Positions 53,695 to 62,873 of a DNA stretch of 64,000 bases are shown here, piece after piece. Each line of letters begins with the position of its first letter. Positions within the stretch are counted from its first letter, which is position 1. The DNA is from Latilactobacillus fuchuensis DSM 14340 = JCM 11249 (GTDB lineage Bacteria > Bacillota > Bacilli > Lactobacillales > Lactobacillaceae), in the NCBI RefSeq assembly GCF_000615805.1, contig NZ_BAMJ01000005.1, positions 1 through 64,000 on the forward strand, in the 5' to 3' direction. Position numbers and translations under genes: made by a program. The notes under the pieces were generated by a model, which searched no databases, had not been told where the DNA came from, and worked only from the letters and a program-made list of their open reading frames with translations.

Positions 53695-54261
53695 ATGACG
53701 AAACCAACAGAGCGCGATACAGAATTGATTACAGCAGTTTTAAATCGAGATTCAGATGCTTTAGAAATTTTATTTAAAACTTATTTACCGATGGTCTACC
53801 ATACGTACGCACCGTATTACATCCGGCTTTTCGAACATGAAGACTGGCTTCAAGAAGCTCGGCTAGTGTGTTTTGAAACGTGTCAACGCTATGATTGTCA
53901 TTGTGGTAAAAGCTTTGGTGGTTTTTATAAATTGCGATTTCAACACCATATTGATAATTTGTTACGTAAAGAACTGGCCCAAAAACGTCGGATTGATCAT
54001 CAAGCGCTATTGTGTGCTCAGTGTCCAGAAAAACGGGCGGTTGGCGAAAATTCAGCCGCGTACTATCAGTCTCAAACCATGTTGATGGCCTATCTTGAAC
54101 ATCTATCACCGTTTGAACTGATGAGTTTTCGCGTTTTGAGTGGGACGTTGGCTATCGATCAGGCCTGTCAACAGTTCGATTGCACATTAGCGCAATTAGA
54201 ACGCGGCCAGTCGCGCTGTCGGACGAAATTAAAACAGTATTATCAAAATGATCCGGATTGA
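53695..54261 (+). CDS. sigH: Alternative sigma factor SigH/ComX
   Basis: 188 residues of the sigma-70 superfamily. Region 2 spans about 25-95 (LFKTYLPMVYHTYAPYYIRLFEHEDWLQEARLVCFETCQRYD) and region 4 about 140-185 (LSPFELMSFRVLSGTLAIDQACQQF). In L. sakei the gene at this locus is the competence sigma factor driving DNA-uptake genes. ATG 53695 follows AAAGGGG; several in-frame ATGs upstream lack a site. The locus yacP-sigH-rpmG-secE-nusG is conserved in Firmicutes. Confidence 0.9.
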   Translation: MTKPTERDTELITAVLNRDSDALEILFKTYLPMVYHTYAPYYIRLFEHEDWLQEARLVCFETCQRYDCHCGKSFGGFYKLRFQHHIDNLLRKELAQKRRIDHQALLCAQCPEKRAVGENSAAYYQSQTMLMAYLEHLSPFELMSFRVLSGTLAIDQACQQFDCTLAQLERGQSRCRTKLKQYYQNDPD

Positions 54262-54324
54262 CAGTCATCAAAATGAATGATAAAGTAATTGGGATAAACA
54301 TCAAAAAGAGAGGGGCTTTTAGTC

Positions 54325-54474
54325 ATGGGTGTTAAGAAAGTCGCCTTAGGCTGTACGGTTTGTGGTTCACGTAACTATTACGTTGCTGAAAACAAGAACC
54401 GGACAGAACGTCTAGAGTTAAATAAATTTTGTAAACATTGTGGACAATATACGCAACATAAAGAAACTCGCTAG
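54325..54474 (+). CDS. rpmG: 50S ribosomal protein L33
   Basis: A 49-residue zinc-binding form. Two CxxC pairs, CTVCGS and CKHCGQ, and the motif [29 protein letters not shown] upstream of ATG. Too short for many gene finders. Followed by secE after 14 bases. Confidence 0.96.
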   Translation: MGVKKVALGCTVCGSRNYYVAENKNRTERLELNKFCKHCGQYTQHKETR

Positions 54475-54488
54475 CAGGAGGATTCAGC

Positions 54489-54662
54489 ATGATTAAGTTC
54501 ATTAAAGGCGTTGTAGCAGAAATGAAAATCGTCGCTTGGCCAGACGCCAAACAGACACGTAAAGATTCATCAACCGTCATTATGACGTCAGTTTTATACG
54601 CTATTTTCTTTGGCGTAATTGACTTGGTTATTTTGGAACTATTACAATTATTTATTTTTTAA
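54489..54662 (+). CDS. secE: Protein translocase subunit SecE
   Basis: 57 residues, the short single-helix Gram-positive form. An amphipathic N-terminus (FIKGVVAEMKIVAWPDAKQTRKDSS) with the conserved W-P is followed by one membrane helix (about 30-56). Part of the SecYEG channel. AGGAGG upstream. Second gene of rpmG-secE-nusG. Confidence 0.95.
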   Translation: MIKFIKGVVAEMKIVAWPDAKQTRKDSSTVIMTSVLYAIFFGVIDLVILELLQLFIF

Positions 54663-54704
54663 AACTAGCTAATTTAAGCTGGATTTGCTATACTGATGGC
54701 AAGC

Positions 54705-54736
54705 AAAAAAACTTCGCGTGGTCGAAGTTTTTTTAT
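54705..54736 (+). terminator. Terminator between secE and nusG
   Basis: AAAAAAACTTCG (54705-54716) / CGAAGTTTTTTT (54723-54734). A TATACT box at about 54688-54693 lies just upstream, so the hairpin may also be an attenuator in a nusG leader. Confidence 0.8.
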
Positions 54737-54761
54737 TTTGGTATTTAAAAGGAGAACAAAC

Positions 54762-55310
54762 ATGGTTGAATCAATCGAAAAAAGCTGGTATGTCCTACAT
54801 ACCTATTCAGGTTACGAAAATAAAGTGAAACAAAATCTAGAATCACGTGCGCAATCAATGGGAATGGAAAATAACGTCTTTCGTGTTGTGGTTCCTGAAG
54901 AAGAAGAACATGAAATCAAGAACGGTAAAGATAAAGTTGATATGAAGAAGACTTTCCCTGGTTACGTGTTAGTCGAAATGGTCATGTCAGATGAAGCTTG
55001 GTTCGTTGTGCGGAATACACCTGGTGTCACTGGGTTCGTTGGTTCACACGGTGCCGGTAGTAAACCAGCCCCATTATTAGACGAAGAAATCACCCAAATT
55101 TTACGTCAATTAGGGATGAGCACGCGTCATTTGGATGTTGAATTCAAAATTGATGATTCCGTTAAAATTATCGAAGGTGCTTTCTCCGGTTTAGTCGGTA
55201 AAATCACTGAAGTTGATGATGAAAAAATGAAATTAAAGGTCAATATCGATATGTTCGGTCGCGAAACAGCCACTGAACTCGATTACGATCAAGTTGACGA
55301 ATTAGTATAA
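54762..55310 (+). CDS. nusG: Transcription termination/antitermination protein NusG
   Basis: 182 residues. NGN domain (about 6-115: KSWYVLHTYSGYENKVKQNLESRA, FPGYVLVEM, NTPGVTGFVG) and KOW domain (about 130-180: DDSVKIIEGAFSGLVGKITEVDDEKMKLKVNIDMFGRET). Binds RNA polymerase and modulates pausing. ATG 54762 after AAAGGAG; codons upstream fall in the terminator. Confidence 0.97.
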   Translation: MVESIEKSWYVLHTYSGYENKVKQNLESRAQSMGMENNVFRVVVPEEEEHEIKNGKDKVDMKKTFPGYVLVEMVMSDEAWFVVRNTPGVTGFVGSHGAGSKPAPLLDEEITQILRQLGMSTRHLDVEFKIDDSVKIIEGAFSGLVGKITEVDDEKMKLKVNIDMFGRETATELDYDQVDELV

Positions 55311-55318
55311 AAACAGCG

Positions 55319-55352
55319 GGCGTTAACTCAGTGTTGAGTTAATGCCTATTTT
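55319..55352 (+). terminator. Terminator after nusG
   Basis: GGCGTTAACTCA (55319-55330) / TGAGTTAATGCC (55335-55346), one G-T pair, then TATTTTT. Confidence 0.8.
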
Positions 55353-55371
55353 TGAATCTAGGGTGGTTATT

Positions 55372-56238
55372 ATGTGGCATTCTATCATCGGTATTTTAAT
55401 TTCAATCGGTAGTTTAGTGGGGCTGAGCATCCTAATGGCGGGGTGGGATTACCACCGAGTCGGTCATGTGCAACATTGGTGGCAACCGAAATTAGCGCAA
55501 TACACGACAACCCCAACGTTATTCATCCACGGCTATCGTGGCAATCGCTATTCGTTCGGGCATTTATTGGGCCGTCTTCAGAAAATGGGGCTGGCCAAAA
55601 AGACGTTGGTCGTCAAAGTGTCGAAGCGTGGGGAATTAACCTTTAGTGGTTTGTCACGCTTAAGTGCGGTCAACCCGACGATTCAGGTCTTGTTTGCTAA
55701 TAATCACGCTGACGTCCAAGTTCAAGTCGGTTGGTTACAACAGATTGTGGCCACCTTACAAGCGGATTACGATGTTGAAGCCGTTAATTTAGTCGGTCAT
55801 TCGATGGGCGCGATTACAGTTTTACGATATTTACTCGTACCCCAAGTCATTCCGGTTCAACAGGTGATCTTGATGGCAGCACCAGTCAACGATCCGTCGA
55901 TCGGGCCCGATACGGACCGCGTTTTTTGGAGTGAACTCACCCAACGAGGCCCAATCCGCAAAACTAAGAACTATCAGTATTTAGCGCAACGGGTGACCCA
56001 GTTTCCACCTGATTTAGCGATTTTGAATATCGCGGGGGAATTATTGGGCACGAATCGCCATGATGGTTCCGTCGCGGTTGATAGTAGTTTTGCGCTCCGC
56101 AGTCTGTTGAAAGACCGCGTGACGGCCTATCAAGAAATGTTGGTCCGCGGTCCTGGGGGGGCGCACAGTATGTTGCACGAGAATCGGTTAGTTGATCAAG
56201 CGATTTGTGATTTTTTATGGACCCGACATGGCGAATAA
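55372..56238 (+). CDS. DUF915-type alpha/beta hydrolase, membrane-anchored
   Basis: 288 residues. One N-terminal membrane helix (about 3-25), then an alpha/beta hydrolase fold: LFIHGYRGNRYSFGHLLGRL (oxyanion loop, about 48-67), VNLVGHSMGAITVLRYL with nucleophile Ser (about 145) and a C-terminal GGAHSMLHEN with the probable catalytic His. DUF915 proteins are cell-surface esterase/lipase-like enzymes of unknown substrate, common in lactobacilli. ATG 55372 with AGGGTGG upstream. Confidence 0.85.
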   Translation: MWHSIIGILISIGSLVGLSILMAGWDYHRVGHVQHWWQPKLAQYTTTPTLFIHGYRGNRYSFGHLLGRLQKMGLAKKTLVVKVSKRGELTFSGLSRLSAVNPTIQVLFANNHADVQVQVGWLQQIVATLQADYDVEAVNLVGHSMGAITVLRYLLVPQVIPVQQVILMAAPVNDPSIGPDTDRVFWSELTQRGPIRKTKNYQYLAQRVTQFPPDLAILNIAGELLGTNRHDGSVAVDSSFALRSLLKDRVTAYQEMLVRGPGGAHSMLHENRLVDQAICDFLWTRHGE

Positions 56239-56294
56239 AGCTTGCTTTTCCAACGATTACTTGATATAGTGTTCTAGTATGTTTTCATACATTA

Positions 56295-56329
56295 GTGGGA
56301 GGCCAAATATAAGGGCCATCTTAACCACA
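56295..56329 (+). promoter_or_regulatory. L1-type leader element upstream of rplK
   Basis: GTGGGAGGCCAAAT...CTTAACCAC: GTGG/CCAC can pair around a GGAGGCCAA loop. The same core recurs before rplA, which suggests a protein-binding site for L1 autoregulation. Confidence 0.5.
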
Positions 56330-56354
56330 TCACGGACTTAAGGAGGTATGTTTC

Positions 56355-56780
56355 GTGGCTAAAAAAATAACAAACATCGTTAAACTTCAAATTCCTGCAG
56401 GTAAAGCAACTCCAGCACCACCAGTAGGTCCAGCATTGGGTCAAGCCGGTATCAATATTATGGGCTTTACAAAGGACTTTAATGCTCGGACAGCTGATCA
56501 AGTTGGGTTATTAATCCCAGTTGTTATCTCTGTATACGAGGATCGTTCATTTGACTTTGTAACGAAAACTCCACCAGCTACAGTTTTATTGAAAAAAGCT
56601 GCAGGTGTTGAAAAAGGTTCTGGCGAACCAAACACTAAGAAGGTTGCTACGGTAACTAAAGCTCAAGTGCAAGAAATCGCTGAAACTAAAATGCAAGACC
56701 TAAACGCTGCAGATGTTCCAGCTGCTATGCGCATGGTTGAAGGTACTGCTAGAAGTATGGGCTTCACTGTTGAAGGCTAA
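56355..56780 (+). CDS. rplK: 50S ribosomal protein L11
   Basis: 141 residues, part of the GTPase-associated centre and required for RelA stringent response. [29 protein letters not shown] (about 9-37) and [29 protein letters not shown] are diagnostic. GTG start behind AAGGAGG. Operon with rplA. Confidence 0.97.
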   Translation: MAKKITNIVKLQIPAGKATPAPPVGPALGQAGINIMGFTKDFNARTADQVGLLIPVVISVYEDRSFDFVTKTPPATVLLKKAAGVEKGSGEPNTKKVATVTKAQVQEIAETKMQDLNAADVPAAMRMVEGTARSMGFTVEG

Positions 56781-56838
56781 TTAAAAAACCATACTTTGAC
56801 ACTTTCAGTCGGATTTTCAATGAAAGTTGAAAAATCAA

Positions 56839-56866
56839 GTGGGAGGTCAAAAACCGTTCACCACAA
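56839..56866 (+). promoter_or_regulatory. L1-type leader element between rplK and rplA
   Basis: GTGGGAGGTCAAAA...GTTCACCAC, the same GTGGGAGG(C/T)CAAA...CCAC core as at 56295, directly before the rplA ribosome site. Confidence 0.5.
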
Positions 56867-56886
56867 TTGCAAGGAGGAAAACCCTA

Positions 56887-57576
56887 ATGGCTAAAAAAGG
56901 TAAAAATTATTTAGAAGCTGTAAAATTAGTTGACGCTACTAAGACATATACTGTTGAAGAAGCAGTTGATTTAGTAAAGAAAGCTGATTTTGCAAAATTT
57001 GATGCATCTATCGAAGTTGCATATCGTTTAAACGTTGATCCTAAACAAGCTGATCAACAAATTCGTGGTGCTGTCGTACTACCAAATGGTACAGGTAAGA
57101 CACAACGCGTGATTGTTTTCGCTCAAGGCGAACAAGCAAAACAAGCTGAAGCTGCTGGTGCTGAAATCGTTGGCGCAGAAGATTTAGTTGAAAAAATCCA
57201 AGGCGGCTGGTTAGATTTTGATGTTGCAGTTGCAACACCACCTATGATGGCTCAAGTTGGTCGTTTAGGCCGTGTCCTAGGACCTAAAGGCTTAATGCCT
57301 AATCCTAAGACTGGTACAGTTACAATGGACGTTACGAAAGCTGTTAACGACATTAAAGCTGGTCAAGTGGCATACCGTGTTGATAAAGCCGGTATCGTTC
57401 ACGCACCAATCGGTAAAGTATCATTTGATGCTGCTAAATTAGTAGAAAACTTTAAGACAATGCAAGACGTGATTGTTAAAGCACGTCCTGCATCAGCTAA
57501 AGGTCAATATATTACAAGCTTATCAGTAAGCTCAACATTTGGCCCTGGCGTTAAAGTTGATATCGCTAGTTTCTAA
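56887..57576 (+). CDS. rplA: 50S ribosomal protein L1
   Basis: 229 residues. Forms the L1 stalk of the large subunit and represses its own operon by binding mRNA. Motifs: [34 protein letters not shown] (about 36-69) and [22 protein letters not shown] (about 122-143). ATG 56887 after AAGGAGG; the longer frame starts in the intergenic leader. Confidence 0.97.
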   Translation: MAKKGKNYLEAVKLVDATKTYTVEEAVDLVKKADFAKFDASIEVAYRLNVDPKQADQQIRGAVVLPNGTGKTQRVIVFAQGEQAKQAEAAGAEIVGAEDLVEKIQGGWLDFDVAVATPPMMAQVGRLGRVLGPKGLMPNPKTGTVTMDVTKAVNDIKAGQVAYRVDKAGIVHAPIGKVSFDAAKLVENFKTMQDVIVKARPASAKGQYITSLSVSSTFGPGVKVDIASF

Positions 57577-57590
57577 TTAGCAATCAATTA

Positions 57591-57622
57591 AAAAAGCATC
57601 CACTTAGGTGGGTGCTTTTTTT
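57591..57622. terminator. Bidirectional terminator between rplA and ackA
   Basis: GCATCCAC / GTGGGTGC hairpin with A-run and T-run on either side, between convergent genes. Confidence 0.88.
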
Positions 57623-57650
57623 GTTGGTATTTAAGCGCTAAACGAATGGG

Positions 57651-58835
57651 TTACAGTTTAGCTTTAACGTGTTTAGCAATCGCTAATTCTTCATTAGTTG
57701 GTAACATCAGGACCTGAATCGCTGAATCGTCAGTACTGATGACGCGTGGACCGCGGCCGTTCAGATTACGGTCCTCGTCAATCTGAACGCCTAAAACGGC
57801 TAATTTGGCACAGATATCAGCGCGCGTGACGGCGTCATTTTCGCCGATACCGGCGGTGAAGGTGATCACGTCGGTGCCACCCATCTCAACGTAATAACTA
57901 CCGATGAATTTAGCGGCTGACGTGATGAACATCTCATAAGCGAGCTTAGCGCGCGGATTGGTGGTGACGGCGGCTTGGATATCGCGCATATCGGCGGAGA
58001 TACCAGAGACGCCTAGAATCCCAGATTGGGTATTGAGTCGATTGATAATTTCTTCAGCGCTTTGATGGCGTTCAGTCATCAAGAAGGGCACAATCGCCGC
58101 ATCTAATGAACCAGCGCGCGTGCCCATTGGTAGACCTTCAAGTGGGGTGAAGCCCATCGAAGTGTCCACTGGATGCCCATTTTGACTAGCAGTAATGGAA
58201 GAGCCACCACCGAGATGCAACGTAATCAATTTCAAATTGTGAACGTCTTTTTGGAGGAAGCGTGCGGTTTCGTGGAGAATGTATTCATGACTAATACCGT
58301 GTTCACCGTATTTACGGATTTGGTATTTTTGACTGTCTTCATAAGGTAACCCGTAATAACTCGTTGCTGCGGGCATGTCGAGATAGAATTGGCTATCAAA
58401 GACCGCAATCTGAGGGGTTTGATCCGGTAAGACGCGCATTAAGGTTTCGATGCAGTCGACTTGAACGGGATTGTGGAGTGGTGCGTATTTATCCAGCGCC
58501 TTTAGCGTGGACAAGTTTTCTGGGGTGATTAGTGTTGGTGCCTCGAAGGTCGTCGCGCCCGCGACCACTCGGTGGCCAACAGCGATGATATCACTAGGGC
58601 TTTGGATAATGTCGTTGGCTTGGAGCGTTGCCAACAAGCGATTGACGCCATCTTCATAAGAAAGATTAGCGATTTTCGTTTGTTCTTTTTGACCTTGATA
58701 CTTGAATGTAAAACGCGCTTCGGGTGTCTGCATCCGTTCCATGACGCCGCTGGCAATCATGGTCAAGTTAGTGTGCTGGAAAAGTTGCCACTTTAAAGAT
58801 GAGCTACCAGCGTTAATGACTAAGATATTTTTCAA
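57651..58835 (-). CDS. ackA: Acetate kinase
   Basis: 394 residues. Interconverts acetyl phosphate plus ADP with acetate plus ATP. ASKHA-fold signatures: VINAGSSSLKWQLF (about 5-18), VGHRVVAGA, and LITLHLGGGSSITA (about 200-213); catalytic Asp in VFDSQFY (about 145) and GIGEND near 330. AAGAGGTG upstream of the ATG. Divergent from rplJ-rplL across a 313-bp region that holds the rplJ promoter and leader. Confidence 0.96.
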   Translation of the reverse strand: MKNILVINAGSSSLKWQLFQHTNLTMIASGVMERMQTPEARFTFKYQGQKEQTKIANLSYEDGVNRLLATLQANDIIQSPSDIIAVGHRVVAGATTFEAPTLITPENLSTLKALDKYAPLHNPVQVDCIETLMRVLPDQTPQIAVFDSQFYLDMPAATSYYGLPYEDSQKYQIRKYGEHGISHEYILHETARFLQKDVHNLKLITLHLGGGSSITASQNGHPVDTSMGFTPLEGLPMGTRAGSLDAAIVPFLMTERHQSAEEIINRLNTQSGILGVSGISADMRDIQAAVTTNPRAKLAYEMFITSAAKFIGSYYVEMGGTDVITFTAGIGENDAVTRADICAKLAVLGVQIDEDRNLNGRGPRVISTDDSAIQVLMLPTNEELAIAKHVKAKL

Positions 58836-58952
58836 ATTGAAACACCTCTTGATTTATTTTCATGATTCTACTTAATATTATACTGTCTTTTCAGAAAAAT
58901 AAAATAAGTGATAGCTAATGATTACGTAAAATTAATTCAGTTTAAAAGTTTG

Positions 58953-58981
58953 TTGACGTTTAGTCGAATCAATGGTATATT
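58953..58981 (+). promoter_or_regulatory. Promoter of rplJ-rplL
   Basis: TTGACG (58953-58958), 17-bp spacer, TATATT (58976-58981). Confidence 0.82.
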
Positions 58982-58989
58982 TGTATTTG

Positions 58990-59100
58990 GTTATTTATGC
59001 TACCGAAGACTCAGGTGCCGCAAGGCTTAATATCCTGCCGAGGAAGATACGTTGAAATCCCTCTCTATGTCTTGGTGGACATGGAGTTTTTTATTTATTT
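58990..59100 (+). ncRNA. L10 ribosomal protein leader with attenuator
   Basis: A structured leader before rplJ (GCTACCGAAGACTCAGGTGCCGCAAGGCTTAATATCCTGCCGAGGAAGA) ends in a terminator-like hairpin, CTCTATGTC / GACATGGAG plus TTTTTT (about 59063-59092). Matches the Firmicutes L10 leader, through which the L10-L12 complex limits its own synthesis. Confidence 0.8.
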
Positions 59101-59148
59101 AAGAAACTCTTGACCACAAGCTTTAAAAATCTAATGGAGGTGAATCAA

Positions 59149-59652
59149 TTGAGCGAAACAATCATCGCACAAAAAGCCCAAGTTGTTGACGCAGTTCTTG
59201 AAAAATTCAATAGTGCTGTTTCTATCGTTGTCATGGATTACCGTGGTTTAACAGTAGAACAAGTGACTGAATTACGTAAACAATTGCGTGAAGCTGGCGT
59301 ACAAATGGAAGTTGTTAAAAACACTTACTTGCGTCGTGCAGCTGACAAAGCTGGTTATGAAGGTTTAGATGAAACATTCTCTGGCCCTACTGCAGTTGCA
59401 TTTTCTAACGAAGATGTTGTTGCACCAGCTAAGATTATTGCTGAATTTGCTAAAGGTGCAGAAGCACTTGAAATCAAAGGCGGCATGATCGAAGGTAAAG
59501 TAGCTACTCTTGATGAAATCGACGCCTTGTCTAAATTGCCAAGTCGCGACGGTTTATTATCAATGTTACTTTCTGTATTACAAGCACCAGTCCGCAATGT
59601 CGCATATGCTGTTAAAGCTGTTGCTGACAGTAAAGACGAACCAGCTGCATAA
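59149..59652 (+). CDS. rplJ: 50S ribosomal protein L10
   Basis: 167 residues, base of the L12 stalk. [39 protein letters not shown] (about 24-62) is diagnostic, and the C-terminal helix carries L12-binding sites. Starts with TTG behind TGGAGGTG; the in-frame ATGs upstream lie before that site. Confidence 0.97.
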   Translation: MSETIIAQKAQVVDAVLEKFNSAVSIVVMDYRGLTVEQVTELRKQLREAGVQMEVVKNTYLRRAADKAGYEGLDETFSGPTAVAFSNEDVVAPAKIIAEFAKGAEALEIKGGMIEGKVATLDEIDALSKLPSRDGLLSMLLSVLQAPVRNVAYAVKAVADSKDEPAA

Positions 59653-59703
59653 TTTTGCAGTCTTGTAACACCAAAAATTACCCAAAAAATGGAGGAAACA
59701 AAA

Positions 59704-60069
59704 ATGGCATTAGACGTAAATGCAATTGTTGATCAATTAAAAGAATCATCAATCTTAGAATTAAGTGACTTAGTTAAAGCAATCGAAGAAGAATTCGGTG
59801 TTTCTGCAGCAGCTCCAGTAGCAGCAGCAGCAGCTGGTGCAGACGCAGCAGCTGAAAAAGACAGCTTTACTGTTGAATTATCAGAAATCGGCCAAGAAAA
59901 GGTTAAAGTTATCAAAGCCGTTCGTGAAATCACAGGCTTAGGCTTGAAAGATGCTAAGGGCTTAGTTGATAACGCTCCTTCAGCTCTTAAAGAAGATGTT
60001 TCTAAAGACGATGCTGAAGAAATGAAAGCTAAGTTAGAAGCAGTTGGCGCTGTCGTTAACTTGAAGTAA
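59704..60069 (+). CDS. rplL: 50S ribosomal protein L7/L12
   Basis: 121 residues. N-terminal dimerisation domain, Ala-rich hinge ([20 protein letters not shown], about 35-54) and C-terminal factor-binding domain ([27 protein letters not shown]). ATG 59704 after TGGAGG. Ends the rplJ operon; terminator at 60083. Confidence 0.97.
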   Translation: MALDVNAIVDQLKESSILELSDLVKAIEEEFGVSAAAPVAAAAAGADAAAEKDSFTVELSEIGQEKVKVIKAVREITGLGLKDAKGLVDNAPSALKEDVSKDDAEEMKAKLEAVGAVVNLK

Positions 60070-60082
60070 TTTAAGTTAATCA

Positions 60083-60115
60083 AAAAGAATCGGGCATTCG
60101 CTCGGTTCTTTTTTT
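60083..60115 (+). terminator. Terminator of rplJ-rplL
   Basis: AAGAATCGGGC / GCTCGGTTCTT (with G-T pairs) followed by a T-run. Confidence 0.78.
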
Positions 60116-60237
60116 GTGCGCTGAAAATCGATTGCAATCAACTTAATTGTGAATTTAACTAACAGAATTGTCATTTAGCTGAGATTTTGAGTTTAATCGC
60201 TTATAATGAAACTAATCATTACTAAAAGGAGTTCGAG

Positions 60238-62859
60238 ATGAAAAATTGGGGTCAACGATTTTATCAAAAAATTCAAAAACATTTGACGTTGTTAAAAGCG
60301 ATTTTTATTTTGTCGGTGTTGGTGTTTGTTATTTTAGAAGTCGGTCGTATTTTTAGAGATTTAAACGGCCAACAAATCCAGCAAAGTTTAACGACGCAAA
60401 GCCCGTTAACCTTAATTGCGATGTTAATCCTGGGGTTCATTGCGGTCTTGCCGATGCTCAATTACGATTTTGTGATTAGTGAGTTGTTACCAGAAGATTA
60501 TTCGTTTTGGTACCAAGTGAAATCGGGTTGGATCGTCAATTCATTTACGAATATCGCCGGCTTTGGCGGTTTTTTAGGGGCCAGTCTCCGGGCTAACTTC
60601 TATGGTAAAAAGGCGACTCAAAAAGAAATCTTGATGGCGATTTCTAAAATCGCGCTCTTTTTATTAGCCGGTTTGTCAATCTGGTGTTTAATTAGTTTTA
60701 TTTTGATCTTTGGATTTGGCATCGGTCGGGTATACGCGACTTACTGGTTATGGTTAGTTGGTGGGGCGCTGTATTTCCCAATCCTATTAATGAGTACCCG
60801 GTTAAAGAACGCGAGCTTTTTCAGCGATTTATCGATTCAACGGGTGTTACGCTTAACGTTGGGCTCATTTTTCGAATGGGGTTTCGCGGGCAGTTTCTTC
60901 TTAATCATCGGCTGGTTCTTAGAAGTACCGATTAATTTCTTGCAAGTCTTACCATTATTCATGATTGCTAATATTATCGGCGTGATTTCGATGGTCCCCG
61001 GAGGTTTAGGGACGTTTGATTTATTCATGATCTTTGGGTTAAGTGCCATTGGGGTCGGCAATGCGACCGCCGTTGTTTGGTTGTCCTTCTACCGAATTTT
61101 CTATTACATTGTGCCATTCTTAGTCGGCGTTGGGTTGTTTACCCACGATGCGGGGAGTCGGTTGAATCAATATTTACAAGGCCTACCCCGACAGATGCTC
61201 CAAAAAATGGCACACCGTTTCATCGTCTTCTTTTTATATTTCTCCGGTATTATTCTACTAGTCGTCGCAACGGTGCCTAATTTTGCAGTCACGAATTCGG
61301 TGATTGGTCGGCTTTATCCGTACACCTTCTTTTTCTTAGATCGGGTGACCAACATTATCGTGGCCTTTGTGATGTTAGGCCTCGCGCGTGGGGTCGCTAA
61401 CCGGGTCAAGAAAGTTTATTGGCCGTTGATGGTGCTATTAACGATTGCGATTATCAATACGCTTTGGCGTGATTTTTCAATCAAACTGGCCGTTTTCCTA
61501 ATGATAGTGTTAGTGGCGAGCGTCTTATTAAAACACGAATTGTATCGTGAACGACTTGAATTTTCGTGGAGCGATCGATTGGTTGACGGCAGTTTGTTTG
61601 CCGGAGCCTTTATCCTCTACGCATTAGTCGGAATTACCAATTCACCCCATTTACACCGGCGCAAACCGATTCCGACGGCGTTATTATTTCCGTCTGAACG
61701 TATCTGGTTACTCGGTTTTATCGGGATGTTAGTCGCTGCGATAACCTTATTCTTAGTTTTTCGTTATTTGAGTCGTGGCGGACGGTCTACGTTAGCAACG
61801 CCGTATGATGAAGCTCGAATTCAGGCGGTGATTGAACAGTTTGGTGGCAATGAAGTTAGTCATCTGGCGTATCTGCAAGATAAAGCCGTTTATTTCTATC
61901 AAGAAGAGGGGACGGATCAAGTTTTCTTGTTATACCGCAAGAAAGCGGATCGGTTGATCATCATGGGTGAACCGATCGGCAATCCGGATAAAATTTTATT
62001 GGCGATTGAACAATTGATGCGTGAAGCGGATTTAATCGATTGTCATTTAGCTTTTTATGAAATTTCGGCTGAATTAACGATGCAGTTACATGAAATTGGG
62101 TTTGACTTCATCAAGTTTGGTGAAGAGGGTTACGTCCGGTTGGCAGACTTCACATTAACCGGCAAAAAACGCCGGGCTGAACGCGCGTTGATGAATAAAT
62201 TTGAACGTGAAGGCTATCAATTCAAGGTTTTAGAACCACCGTTCGATACTGATTTATTGGCGGAATTGAAAGTTGTTTCGGACGATTGGTTAGATGGACG
62301 CGCTGAAAAGGGCTTTTCATTAGGGTTCTTCGATGCTGATTATTTACAAAAAGCACCCATTGCCGTCGTCTACGATACTGACGGCCAAATCGTGGCGTTT
62401 GCCAACGAAATGCCAACTGGGACGCAATCTATAACGAGTATTGATTTAATGCGTCACCGCAAATCGGCCCCATCTGGTATAATGGATGAGATATTTATTA
62501 ATCTTTTCCAAGAGAAACAAGCGGCGGGTTACGAATACTTTAATTTAGGCATGGCACCTTTGGCGAACGTCGGGACTTCAGAATTCAGTTTTATTGAAGA
62601 ACGGTTGGCCCATTTAATCTACGAATATGGTTATCATTTTTACGGCTTCCAAGGGTTGCGGACCTATAAACAGAAGTACACGACTAAGTGGTTACCGAAA
62701 TACATTGCGTATCAAAAACGCAGTTCGTTGATTTTTACCATGTTACAAATATTATTGGTCGTTAATCAAAAAGTGACCGAGCAACCGCATCAACACGGGG
62801 TGGTTGGACATTTAATCCGGTCCGTGCAGATTGGTAATTTATCCGATACTGAAAAATAA
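60238..62859 (+). CDS. mprF: Bifunctional phosphatidylglycerol lysyltransferase/flippase MprF
   Basis: 873 residues. About 14 membrane helices over residues 1-520 (flippase part, with PGGLGTFDLFMIFGLSAIGVG near 258) and a cytosolic DUF2156/GNAT-like synthase domain (about 535-860: VSHLAYLQDKAVYFYQEEG, NKFEREGYQFKVLEPPFD, FFNLGMAPLANVG-type end). Adds lysine from Lys-tRNA to phosphatidylglycerol and moves it outward, lowering sensitivity to cationic peptides. AAAAGGAG before the ATG and TATAAT near 60201. Followed after 14 bases by a methyltransferase gene. Confidence 0.93.
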   Translation: MKNWGQRFYQKIQKHLTLLKAIFILSVLVFVILEVGRIFRDLNGQQIQQSLTTQSPLTLIAMLILGFIAVLPMLNYDFVISELLPEDYSFWYQVKSGWIVNSFTNIAGFGGFLGASLRANFYGKKATQKEILMAISKIALFLLAGLSIWCLISFILIFGFGIGRVYATYWLWLVGGALYFPILLMSTRLKNASFFSDLSIQRVLRLTLGSFFEWGFAGSFFLIIGWFLEVPINFLQVLPLFMIANIIGVISMVPGGLGTFDLFMIFGLSAIGVGNATAVVWLSFYRIFYYIVPFLVGVGLFTHDAGSRLNQYLQGLPRQMLQKMAHRFIVFFLYFSGIILLVVATVPNFAVTNSVIGRLYPYTFFFLDRVTNIIVAFVMLGLARGVANRVKKVYWPLMVLLTIAIINTLWRDFSIKLAVFLMIVLVASVLLKHELYRERLEFSWSDRLVDGSLFAGAFILYALVGITNSPHLHRRKPIPTALLFPSERIWLLGFIGMLVAAITLFLVFRYLSRGGRSTLATPYDEARIQAVIEQFGGNEVSHLAYLQDKAVYFYQEEGTDQVFLLYRKKADRLIIMGEPIGNPDKILLAIEQLMREADLIDCHLAFYEISAELTMQLHEIGFDFIKFGEEGYVRLADFTLTGKKRRAERALMNKFEREGYQFKVLEPPFDTDLLAELKVVSDDWLDGRAEKGFSLGFFDADYLQKAPIAVVYDTDGQIVAFANEMPTGTQSITSIDLMRHRKSAPSGIMDEIFINLFQEKQAAGYEYFNLGMAPLANVGTSEFSFIEERLAHLIYEYGYHFYGFQGLRTYKQKYTTKWLPKYIAYQKRSSLIFTMLQILLVVNQKVTEQPHQHGVVGHLIRSVQIGNLSDTEK

Positions 62860-62873
62860 ATGAGGTTAACACA

